Origin: Halobacteriovoraceae bacterium
GTDB taxonomy: Bacteria; Bdellovibrionota; Bacteriovoracia; Bacteriovoracales; Bacteriovoracaceae
Length of the DNA: 8,131 nucleotides
Direction: 5' to 3'
Assembly: GCA_018663815.1 (NCBI GenBank)
Contig: JABJPQ010000272.1
Span: forward strand, 1 to 8,131
Each line of letters starts with the position of its first letter. Position 1 is the stretch's first letter. The position numbers were made by a program, and so were the translations under genes. This document shows, one piece after another, positions 1-5,853 of the stretch. The notes beneath the pieces are model-generated. The model did no database searches. It was not told where the DNA came from and was given only the letters and a program-made list of their open reading frames with translations.

Positions 1-263
1 TTGAAGAAATTTAATTCAATACTATGGCATTTACAACGCACACCTTCCCATGCCTTTCCCAACTTAAACCCCATAGGTGGATAAATTACTTGCTTTGCAC
101 CATCTTCATAATAGAGTAGTATTCCATGTTTGTATTTGAGCTTAGATAAATCTTTCGCTGAATATTTTTTCTTTTTTAATTCTTTAAGTTCTTTTTCATA
201 TAGATTATTTGCTTCTATTATTCTTCGAGTATTGTAGTTTCTTTTAGTTTCTTTTAGTTTCAT
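1..263 (-). CDS. Hypothetical protein, partial, probably the frameshifted body of a longer exported protein
   Basis: The reading frame is open from an ATG at 263 to the left edge of the window (87 codons seen, C-terminus missing). The product begins MKLKETKRNYNTRRIIEANN, continues with a Lys/Glu-rich helical stretch (ELKELKKKK) and then a more globular part with YYEDGAKQVIYPP and a CKCH motif near the edge. I do not recognise the family. No convincing ribosome binding site precedes ATG 263. About 80 bases further upstream, in another frame, lie a strong Shine-Dalgarno and a TTG start (345) encoding a signal-like N-terminus. The two frames become one if a single copy of the decamer at 241-260 is removed. 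The native gene was therefore probably 345 to beyond 1, encoding a secreted or membrane-anchored protein. The ATG 263 form would be either a cytosolic restart product or the remains of a broken gene. Confidence 0.5.
   Translation of the reverse strand, partial: MKLKETKRNYNTRRIIEANNLYEKELKELKKKKYSAKDLSKLKYKHGILLYYEDGAKQVIYPPMGFKLGKAWEGVRCKCHSIELNFF
235..260. repeat. Tandem decamer, 2.6 copies, inside a coding region
   Basis: The unit CTTTTAGTTT occurs twice in tandem (241-250 and 251-260), followed on the left by a six-base partial copy (TAGTTT, 235-240). A unit of ten shifts the reading frame when the copy number changes. One full copy (or four) joins the signal-peptide frame to the downstream frame; the two copies present here separate them. 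This is typical of slipped-strand mutation, and the site could act as an on/off switch or simply be a recent inactivating duplication. Confidence 0.85.
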
Positions 264-345
264 CCAAATCAGAGTAAGAATTTTTGATCATAGCATTTGT
301 TATAAGTGATATAAAGATTAAAGGCATTATAAATAGTATTCTCAA
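244..345 (-). pseudogene. 5' part of the interrupted exported-protein gene
   Basis: This is a 33-codon open frame from TTG 345 to TAA 246-244. It is preceded by GAGGAG (complement of 351-356) with five bases between it and the start, the best ribosome binding site in this part of the window. The peptide starts with a short hydrophobic stretch (RILFIMPLIFISLITNAM) that looks like a signal peptide or anchor, then a polar part ending DLDETKRN. The frame stops inside the second decamer copy. If one 10-base copy is removed, the next codons are YNTRRIIEANN, exactly the sequence of the downstream frame. It overlaps the ATG 263 frame by 20 bases. The strong start signal makes it unlikely to be a chance open frame. 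Confidence 0.5.
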
Positions 346-375
346 TGAAACTCCTCAATTGTCACACTAATACTA

Positions 376-381
376 ATTATA
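376..381 (-). promoter_or_regulatory. Possible -10 element for the left-edge gene
   Basis: The minus strand reads TATAAT, a perfect -10 hexamer, 31-36 bases upstream of the TTG 345 start. The sequence 17 bases further upstream (TTCTAT) is a poor -35. The distance to the start is right for a short leader, but a TATAAT is easily found by chance in DNA this AT-rich. Confidence 0.25.
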
Positions 382-548
382 ACCAACGAATATACCTTAT
401 AGAACTAGGAAATTTTTTCTTAAAATGAATTAGATTATGAGTAAATTGCTTTACCTTTTCTTATCTGTAAGAGTTCCGGACTGTACCTGTACCTGTCTTA
501 GTTTGTACACACTTGTGAAGACTTAATCCCTCAAATACAGAATCTACT

Positions 549-577
549 TTGACAGACAAACCACTAAAATTTACTTT
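549..577 (+). promoter_or_regulatory. Likely sigma-70-type promoter of the 629 gene
   Basis: A perfect -35 TTGACA (549-554) is followed after 17 bases by a weak -10 TACTTT (572-577), giving a leader of about 45 bases to the ATG at 629. A ten-base perfect palindrome, ACTTTAAAGT (573-582), overlaps the -10. TTGAC at 549-553 also has its inverted copy GTCAA at 581-585. These dyads would suit a repressor site, but no regulator is identified. Confidence 0.5.
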
Positions 578-628
578 AAAGTCAACAAAGAAATAAAAAG
601 TAATAACAACCTAATAGGAGTAAAGATT

Positions 629-961
629 ATGAAAAAATTATTAGCAATCGTTTTAGTTTCACTTTCAATCAACGCTTTCGCAACAACTACGAACAAACAT
701 TTTTCTGTTAAATTCTCAGGGGCTTCTGAAGCAGAAGTTATGGAAAAAGTTGAAGCAGCACTTCCAAGTATTCAAAATGGTACTTTAAGAAGCTTAAGAA
801 GTGATATGCGTTATGAGCAATGTTCACCAATCAGAGCAAAGTATATTGAAATTGCAGGGCTAGGTATTGGTAAAGGTTATGTTTATGCTAATGGTGAGTT
901 TACTGCAGTTTATACCGGTATACTTAAAGTTTGGCACTCAAACTGTTGGGAACCAAGATAG
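629..961 (+). CDS. Small exported protein of unknown family
   Basis: A 110-residue protein with a clear Sec signal peptide: KK at the start, a hydrophobic core (LLAIVLVSLSI) and a probable cleavage after NAFA (residue 18). The mature part is about 92 residues with two cysteines, C65 and C106, which could form a disulfide in the periplasm. Its second half is rich in Gly and Tyr (IAGLGIGKGYVYANGEF), suggesting beta strands. The start is well supported by AGGAG at 616-620, eight bases before the ATG, and by a TTGACA promoter upstream. A perfect palindrome follows 23 bases after the stop, so it is probably transcribed alone. I do not recognise the family and assign no function. Confidence 0.78.
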   Translation: MKKLLAIVLVSLSINAFATTTNKHFSVKFSGASEAEVMEKVEAALPSIQNGTLRSLRSDMRYEQCSPIRAKYIEIAGLGIGKGYVYANGEFTAVYTGILKVWHSNCWEPR

Positions 962-983
962 TATTACAAGTTACTAATTATAC

Positions 984-1006
984 GAGCCCCATATCATATG
1001 GGGCTC
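984..1006 (+). terminator. Perfect 11-bp inverted repeat, possible terminator stem-loop
   Basis: GAGCCCCATAT is followed, after one central C, by its exact reverse complement ATATGGGGCTC. The GC-rich outer part would make a strong hairpin just after the stop at 961. The following bases (TATCATAAAAATC) contain no T run, so it is not a textbook intrinsic terminator. It may act as an mRNA 3' end stabiliser, a factor-assisted terminator or a protein-binding palindrome. Confidence 0.5.
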
Positions 1007-1065
1007 TATCATAAAAATCAAAACTTCATCCCATTCACATAACTCAAATCAAGACCTTATAATTA

Positions 1066-1093
1066 TTGTACAAACTAAAATATATGCTAAAAT
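1066..1093 (+). promoter_or_regulatory. Extended -10 promoter of the lipoprotein gene
   Basis: TTGTAC (1066-1071), a 16-base spacer and TAAAAT (1088-1093), with TGC immediately before the -10 (an extended -10 TGn). The expected start of transcription, six to seven bases after the -10, falls at the ATG itself (1100). That fits the absence of any Shine-Dalgarno and points to a leaderless mRNA. Confidence 0.45.
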
Positions 1094-1099
1094 TTACGG

Positions 1100-2947
1100 A
1101 TGAAAATAAAAATCCTCATCCTTACTGTTTTCTTTCTTGGATCATGCTCAAAAGAAACGAGTAAGTCTAACCCCATAATTTCAGAGGGTCCAAACGCCTC
1201 AGAATGCACAACGGGTACAAACTCAATTTATATCGATGCGACCAACGGAAATGATGCCAATAGTGGTGAGAGTTCTTGCCTTGCTTTTAAAACATTATAC
1301 AAAGCCTCTGCCAGTCTCTTAGATGGAATGACGGTGAATTTAAAAAAGGGTGAAACTTGGTTTAATGAATACCTGCTCATAGATAAAAATAATATCACCG
1401 TTGATGCTTATGGATCTGGAAATGATCCAATCATCAATGGCTCTAAAGAGATTAACGGCTGGATTCATGAAGGTAGTGGAATATATAGTCTCATTGTAAA
1501 CCATGCTGAAAATGCACAAGGCGGAGGATTAGGAAACCTTTCACGTGATAGTGTCATGATGACTTTTAGACCTTGGGATACTGATGCGACAACAACATTT
1601 GCCAGCGCAATTGATCATTCATTTTCTTATGTTTATGCTACCAAGACTCTTTATATAAAAAGCTCCACAGATCCCGACTTAAGTTCATTTAGAGCATCAA
1701 CCAAGTTATTTGGAATTGAAACAAGAGATGACTCTGAAATATTAGTTCAAAATATCAAAATAACACGCTTTAGCTTGAATGCCGTTTATTTTTATGATTG
1801 TGTCAATTGTACTGCTAAAAACCTTACCATCACAAATGGTGGAGGAACAATTACGGGTGCTAATAGCGGTGGAGGAAGTGCTGATTACATCTATGCAGGA
1901 AATGGAATCGAGTTTGATAATAACTCCACAGGTGGCTTAGTGGAAAATGTAACGATTGATAGTATTTTTGATTCTTGCATCAGTCCTCAGATCTATATTA
2001 GTAACCAAACAATGAACAATATCACTTTTAAAAACTCAACTCTCTCTAAATGTGGTTATGCAGGAGTTGAAATTTCGATATTATATAATGGCGGTTCAGT
2101 TAATAATACTTTAAGTAATACTACCATTGAAAACCTAACAATTTCAGATGTTGGAACTGGTTGGTCAAAAATTCGCTATGGGGAATTCGATGAAAATAAA
2201 GGTACGGCCAATGGGATAATTATTGAGTCTGGGGCTGACCCCACTGGTGCAACAAGTTCGGGAAATGTTTCTGGTACAATCATAAGGGATACTAAAATTA
2301 ATGGCTCAAAAGGAACGGGAATCTTGCTTAAGGGTGAAGTTGGTGATGTAACCATTCAAAGATCACTTATAAATGGGAGTTCAGGTTATGGAATTTTTGT
2401 CTTTGCAAATCCATCAGAGGTTCCCACCACGCCAAAAATAAACCTATATTCATCTCTTGTTTATGACAACTCCAAGGCAGGTTTTTCTTATAGCCTAGGG
2501 AGCGCTTTAGGCTTTGAACTCATCCACAATACATTTTCAAATAACGGGAGTGTTATTCAGCTGGAAGTTTACCTACATAATGGAAGTGGTGTCGTTAAAA
2601 ATAATATTTTTCAATCAAGCTCAGCTATGACTCAGTTATACTTTGCGCCTGGAATTAGTATCGGTGCTACAAATATTAACAATAATTGTTATGAAAATGG
2701 CACAAATATGTTTGGTTATGATAGTAGTGCCTATTCATTGGTATCCTCCTTTAAAAGTGCTCATGGATTTGAAGCTAATGGAATCGGAACTGGATCCATT
2801 AATTTTACAGACTTGAATGCCAAGAAATTTTCTCTTGCTACAGGATCAGCATGTCTAACTCTTGGAAATAACGCCACCACTGTTATCTCAGATTATAATG
2901 GCGTATCCTATGGATCATCTCCACACGCTGGTGCATTGGCCGAATAG
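1100..2947 (+). CDS. Outer-membrane lipoprotein with right-handed parallel beta-helix
   Basis: A 615-residue protein. The N-terminus is a lipoprotein signal with lipobox LGSC, giving lipidated Cys16; the +2 residue is Ser, which in the E. coli rule favours outer-membrane sorting. After a Ser/Thr-rich linker comes IYIDATNGNDANSG (43-56), the entry typical of pectin-lyase-fold proteins. The rest is N/G/S-rich with repeated short strands of the kind VENVTIDSI, MNNITFKNSTL and TIENLTISDV, i.e. coils of a right-handed beta-helix (PbH1-type repeats). Relatives include polysaccharide lyases and cell-surface glycan-binding proteins, so a surface role in glycan attachment or breakdown is plausible, but I see no family-defining catalytic set and assign no substrate. 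The gene starts without a Shine-Dalgarno, next to an extended -10 promoter. It appears complete and monocistronic. Confidence 0.85.
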   Translation: MKIKILILTVFFLGSCSKETSKSNPIISEGPNASECTTGTNSIYIDATNGNDANSGESSCLAFKTLYKASASLLDGMTVNLKKGETWFNEYLLIDKNNITVDAYGSGNDPIINGSKEINGWIHEGSGIYSLIVNHAENAQGGGLGNLSRDSVMMTFRPWDTDATTTFASAIDHSFSYVYATKTLYIKSSTDPDLSSFRASTKLFGIETRDDSEILVQNIKITRFSLNAVYFYDCVNCTAKNLTITNGGGTITGANSGGGSADYIYAGNGIEFDNNSTGGLVENVTIDSIFDSCISPQIYISNQTMNNITFKNSTLSKCGYAGVEISILYNGGSVNNTLSNTTIENLTISDVGTGWSKIRYGEFDENKGTANGIIIESGADPTGATSSGNVSGTIIRDTKINGSKGTGILLKGEVGDVTIQRSLINGSSGYGIFVFANPSEVPTTPKINLYSSLVYDNSKAGFSYSLGSALGFELIHNTFSNNGSVIQLEVYLHNGSGVVKNNIFQSSSAMTQLYFAPGISIGATNINNNCYENGTNMFGYDSSAYSLVSSFKSAHGFEANGIGTGSINFTDLNAKKFSLATGSACLTLGNNATTVISDYNGVSYGSSPHAGALAE

Positions 2948-3072
2948 CTGGGAATATCTAAGCTTCACATCTTAATTATTTTCTAAATAGCAGTAATAAA
3001 ACCTAAAGTTTTTTTAATTTTGACCGACAACATAAGGCGGGTAAGTGCAATCAATCAAATCAAAGGGCAATC

Positions 3073-4323
3073 TTGGGACTTCATGAGTTTTTAGTCGACA
3101 CAATATATTTTTTAGTCGCAACCCTTGTACTTGTTCCAATTTTTAAATGGCTAAAACTTGGTTCCGTTCTCGGCTATATTGTGGCCGGAATTCTTATTGG
3201 TCCAATGGGACTTGAGCTAATAGATAATTCAAACAGTATTGTTCAACTTGCCGAGCTTGGTATTACTTTACTCTTGTTTATAGTTGGCCTTGAACTAAGT
3301 CCTGCCAGGTTAAAAAAGCTTCGAAAAAGTATTGTCTTTGAAGGTGGCTTACAAATGACAATATCAATGCTTATCTTTACAGGTATTGGATTACTCTTTA
3401 ACTTTGATTTAAAGTCTGTTTTAATCATCAGTATTGCTCTGTCTTTATCCTCTACAGCATTTACCTTATCTTACCTAACTGACAATTCTCAAATGACTCA
3501 AAGTCATGGACAGTCGTGCTTAAGTATACTTTTATTTCAAGATATTATCATCGTACCCGTTCTTGCATTACTCCCCTTACTTAACTTTGATAATTCTATT
3601 GGGGAAATCGTAAGTATTCAAACAATAATGTTTAAAATTACAATTTTTAGTGCCTTAATATTATTTTGTTTTTTTGCTCTCAAACCAGTTATCAGTTTGA
3701 TTAAAAAAACACAAGATCAAGAAATATATCTGGCTTCTTTTTTATTTTTAATAATAGGTATGGCCATGGGAATGGAAAAACTTGGACTCTCAATGCCAAT
3801 GGGTGCGTTTATTGCTGGAATATTTTTAGCTAACTCGGAAATCAAAAAAAATATAAAAAGTATGACTCTCCCTTTCAAAGGGGTTTTAATGGGCTTATTT
3901 TTTATGACATTAGGAATGGAGTTAGACTTTAACTTCATCTCGAATCAATGGTTAAAAGTTACTCTCTTAAGCTTAAGTATTATGATGAGTAAAACAACAG
4001 TCTTACTCATCATCGGAAAAATTAAAAGTGGTAAGTTCAGTAGTGGTTTAAAGACAGGAATTTTACTTTCCCAAAGTGGGGAGTTTGGAATCATTCTCAT
4101 TGCAAGTGCATTAAGTGCGAACTTAATTGAAATGAATTTAAATAAACTTTTAGTTACTAGTATTCTCATTACAATGATTATATCTCCTTTTCTTGCACGG
4201 CTAACTGAAAAAATAAGTTCTTTACCCAAACATGAACATGCAGATGACGAGAAGAGCAGCGTTGAACTCAATAATGTCATCGAACTTCAAGTGCCTGTGG
4301 ACGTTGATAAGAAAGCTGCTTAG
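3073..4323 (+). CDS. KefB/KefC-like monovalent cation:proton antiporter (CPA2), without C-terminal KTN domain
   Basis: A 416-residue integral membrane protein, almost entirely hydrophobic, with roughly twelve membrane segments. CPA2 hallmarks are present in order: LGYIVAGILIGPMGLE (33-48), LLLFIVGLELSPARL (66-80), LSLSSTAFTLSYL (123-135), LLFQDIIIVP (153-162) with the Gln156-Asp157 pair used by Kef-type proteins for ion/proton exchange, then GAFIAGIFLANSE, LFFMTLGMELDF and LLSQSGEFGIIL. It should exchange K+ or Na+ for protons at the inner membrane. E. coli KefB/KefC are about 600 residues and end in a nucleotide-binding KTN/RCK domain; here only a short charged tail (HEHADDEKSS...) follows the membrane part, so glutathione or nucleotide gating is unlikely. 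Its start is TTG, the only reasonable in-frame choice after the upstream stop, with a weak AAAGGG five bases before. Its stop abuts the stop of the convergent gene. Confidence 0.9.
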   Translation: MGLHEFLVDTIYFLVATLVLVPIFKWLKLGSVLGYIVAGILIGPMGLELIDNSNSIVQLAELGITLLLFIVGLELSPARLKKLRKSIVFEGGLQMTISMLIFTGIGLLFNFDLKSVLIISIALSLSSTAFTLSYLTDNSQMTQSHGQSCLSILLFQDIIIVPVLALLPLLNFDNSIGEIVSIQTIMFKITIFSALILFCFFALKPVISLIKKTQDQEIYLASFLFLIIGMAMGMEKLGLSMPMGAFIAGIFLANSEIKKNIKSMTLPFKGVLMGLFFMTLGMELDFNFISNQWLKVTLLSLSIMMSKTTVLLIIGKIKSGKFSSGLKTGILLSQSGEFGIILIASALSANLIEMNLNKLLVTSILITMIISPFLARLTEKISSLPKHEHADDEKSSVELNNVIELQVPVDVDKKAA

Positions 4324-4330
4324 TTAATTA
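4308..4330. repeat. 23-bp direct repeat R, copy 1 (3' end of antiporter gene)
   Basis: This copy begins TAAGAAAGCTGCTTAG and covers the last codons (KKAA) and stop of the antiporter plus the stop of the convergent gene. It matches 4801-4823 at 22 of 23 positions (G versus A at the eleventh base). It marks the left boundary of the 4308-4800 segment. Confidence 0.85.
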
Positions 4331-4737
4331 CTTTTTTTTGCACATAAAACAAATTCCCTATGCCACTTATATTTATCATGGATAAGATTTAAATTATCTG
4401 CTTTCGTTTGAATTTTCATTCGCAACATTTCAACATCTGTCATGTGATATTTTGCAAGGTTTATAGAGAGTTTAAGCAACTGTTTATACTCTGAATAAAA
4501 CTTGGATTTAACGAGGTTGATCTGAGAATATTTTAGCTTTCCAAGGTGTTTATCCATCGCTTCTTTAGATAATAAACACTTATTTTTATAATGTAATTCC
4601 CCCCACTCATAAGCTTGATGAAGGTGGTAATATATTTTTTGTTCATCTGGGGTACTTGTTGTATCTGCCATTAAACTTCCAGAAGTGAAAGAAATAGTTA
4701 AAGTGTAAAAAAGTGTAAATGTTTTAATTACGTTCAT
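4324..4737 (-). CDS. Small exported helical protein of unknown family
   Basis: A 137-residue protein with a Sec signal peptide: K5 in the n-region, hydrophobic core TLFYTLTISF, and a probable cut after LMA (residue 24). The mature part of about 113 residues is charged and looks mostly helical (for example INLVKSKFYSEYKQLLKLSI), with two cysteines, C54 and C132, that could pair in the periplasm. The start is supported by GAGGA (complement of 4744-4748) six bases before the ATG. Its stop lies directly next to the antiporter stop, with no gap and no room for a terminator. The 83 bases between it and the upstream kinase gene consist mostly of two repeat fragments (X and R), so this gene sits in its own repeat-bounded segment. 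I do not recognise the family. Confidence 0.75.
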   Translation of the reverse strand: MNVIKTFTLFYTLTISFTSGSLMADTTSTPDEQKIYYHLHQAYEWGELHYKNKCLLSKEAMDKHLGKLKYSQINLVKSKFYSEYKQLLKLSINLAKYHMTDVEMLRMKIQTKADNLNLIHDKYKWHREFVLCAKKSN

Positions 4738-4750
4738 AATTTTTCCTCTA

Positions 4751-4772
4751 GTGTACAGATTCTTCTATACAC
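4751..4772. promoter_or_regulatory. Imperfect dyad in the leader of the exported helical protein
   Basis: GTGTA-C-AGA and TCT-A-TACAC are inverted around a four-base TTCT loop, just upstream of the ribosome binding site of the 4737 start. It could be an operator or an RNA hairpin. Its left half lies outside the X repeat and its right half overlaps it, so it may also be incidental. Confidence 0.25.
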
Positions 4773-4800
4773 ATAATTACAATTTTTTATAGTTTCTAAT
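4767..4800. repeat. Repeat X, copy 1: relic of the 3' end of a kinase gene
   Basis: Bases 4781-4800 are identical to 5399-5418 (20 of 20). The similarity continues leftwards through ATACAC-n-TAATT (4767-4778 against 5382-5393), with a small gap. On the minus strand it reads IRNYKKL and then a stop, the same residues as near the C-terminus of the kinase ending at 5380. It abuts the second R copy with no base in between. Confidence 0.8.
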
Positions 4801-4823
4801 TAAGAAAGCTACTTAGTTAATTA
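4801..4823. repeat. 23-bp direct repeat R, copy 2
   Basis: Matches 4308-4330 with one mismatch in the same orientation. In the antiporter frame it reads K-K-A-T-stop, i.e. a copy of the antiporter's end with no antiporter body before it. The TAA stop of the kinase gene (4823-4821) lies inside it. Confidence 0.85.
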
Positions 4824-5327
4824 TACCCCATATAATTTCTTTATAGAGCGCACATCGGCCATCGAATTTAAAACAACAAAATTTGCTTTAGAATACTTCT
4901 CAACAGCTGCTAAAACCTTAGGGCCATGAATATGAGAATAACTCCAAATATATTTGTAAAACTCCAAGTTAAATCTCTCAATACAACCTTGGGCCATATC
5001 TGATCTCGTTTTATTACCTGTGACAATTGTACGTTTAATACAACGATACAAACATAAAGGCCTTGGTAAATCAAAATGAATTATTGTTGTGGCCCTAGGA
5101 AAGCGTATATCAAAAGTGCTTGCAAAATTTCCTTCTATTACCCACTTATCGCTTGTAACCATCCTCGTTACTTCCTGCCGCCATATATCCATATCAGGTA
5201 ACTCCCAATTTGGTTGCCAAAAGTGCTGATCTAAATGCACAAGTGGAAGGTTGAATTTTCCAGATAATTGTTTTGCCAGAGTAGATTTTCCAGCTCCTGA
5301 GTTTCCAGTAATTAATATTCTTTTCAT
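4821..5327 (-). CDS. P-loop kinase-like ATPase (FlaR/adenylate-kinase-like family)
   Basis: A 168-residue cytoplasmic protein. The Walker A motif is GNSGAGKST (residues 8-16). HLDQHFWQPNW (31-41) and WVIEGNF (62-68) supply the acidic residues D33 and E65 typical of small kinases annotated as DNA topology modulation protein FlaR or AAA-type. FDLPRPLCLYRCIKR (85-99) follows, and a lid-like region TRSDMAQGCIER (106-117) has the Arg/Cys pattern of the family. The length is normal. The family name is historical; a nucleoside- or small-molecule-kinase activity is more likely than an effect on DNA topology, and the substrate is unknown. The ATG 5327 start directly precedes KRILITGN and has no clear Shine-Dalgarno. 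It follows a paralogue by 52 bases and is probably in the same transcript. Confidence 0.85.
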   Translation of the reverse strand: MKRILITGNSGAGKSTLAKQLSGKFNLPLVHLDQHFWQPNWELPDMDIWRQEVTRMVTSDKWVIEGNFASTFDIRFPRATTIIHFDLPRPLCLYRCIKRTIVTGNKTRSDMAQGCIERFNLEFYKYIWSYSHIHGPKVLAAVEKYSKANFVVLNSMADVRSIKKLYGV

Positions 5328-5379
5328 GATAAAAACATTCGCATCATTATTCTAATAGCCTTTTATATTTTCCCCGAAT

Positions 5380-5853
5380 TCATACACTTAATTCTTTTAA
5401 TTTTTTATAGTTTCTAATGTGAACAAATTTTTGATGATGACTTTCTTTAATAATCCATGGTCTGGTTTGTTTCCTAAATATCCAAGCAACTTTTATCGCT
5501 TTAAGAAAACCAATATACTCAGGACAATTATCAGGTAATTCCTGTCTTGATGCTGGTCCATTTTTCACAAAACGTATAATGATATTAAATATGCATCGAT
5601 AAGTTGGTATGTCCAAAAAGTAAACCTTATCAGCTGCGCTTAATGCTGCTTTTGATACGCCTTCAATTATCCATGTTTCTTTATCTGTAATTGCTTTGAC
5701 ATGTTTGAGCCTTTCACTCCTAGGAGTTGGAATCCAACTTTCTTGCCATACAATTTTATCCAGACCATATAAAGGAATATTATGTTTTATAGCTAATTGA
5801 TTGCCAAAAGTACTTTTTCCACTTCCTGCATTTCCAGTTACCAGTATTTTCAT
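5380..5853 (-). CDS. P-loop kinase-like ATPase, divergent paralogue of the downstream one
   Basis: A 157-residue cytoplasmic protein with Walker A GNAGSGKST (7-15), GLDKIVWQESW (30-40) and WIIEG (61-65), i.e. the same layout as the neighbour at 4821-5327, with D32 and E64 in the matching places. The lid region differs: SRQELPDNCPEY replaces the TRSDMAQGCIER pattern of its neighbour and has fewer arginines, so substrate choice probably differs. Its ATG overlaps the TGA of the upstream Nudix-acetyltransferase gene by four bases (ATGA), indicating translational coupling. A function on the same substrate or pathway is a reasonable inference. The last codons (IRNYKKLKELSV) contain repeat X, copied at 4767-4800. 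Family as for the neighbour; substrate unknown. Confidence 0.85.
   Translation of the reverse strand: MKILVTGNAGSGKSTFGNQLAIKHNIPLYGLDKIVWQESWIPTPRSERLKHVKAITDKETWIIEGVSKAALSAADKVYFLDIPTYRCIFNIIIRFVKNGPASRQELPDNCPEYIGFLKAIKVAWIFRKQTRPWIIKESHHQKFVHIRNYKKLKELSV
5382..5418. repeat. Repeat X, copy 2 (3' end of the upstream kinase gene)
   Basis: The coding copy of X: 5399-5418 is identical to 4781-4800, and the flank down to the stop codon is similar to 4767-4780. It forms the right end of the 4801-5418 segment. Confidence 0.8.

Noticed and set aside
437..526. Plus-strand open frame of 29 codons with a hydrophobic start (MSKLLYLFLSV...)
   Set aside because: No ribosome binding site, short, and its Cys/Thr-rich middle is just the translation of the CTGTAC tandem.
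2998..3012. AAAAC-CTAAA-GTTTT hairpin with following T run as terminator of the lipoprotein gene
   Set aside because: The five-pair stem is almost all A-T and too weak to call, although the T-rich tail is in the right place.
3243..4280. Three minus-strand open frames (3243-3428, 3717-3938, 3945-4280)
   Set aside because: All are antisense to the well-conserved antiporter and have low-complexity translations without domains.
4308..4323. AAGC-T-GCTT palindrome at the end of the antiporter gene as a bidirectional terminator
   Set aside because: Four-base arms with a one-base centre cannot form a stable hairpin; the T run after it (4332-4339) is coding for the opposite gene.
4308..5418. Integron gene cassettes with attC sites
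   Set aside because: AAC(6')-like, Nudix and FlaR-like genes are common cassette cargo, but the boundaries R and X lack the paired inverted RYYYAAC/GTTRRRY boxes and long imperfect palindromes of attC, and no integrase is seen.
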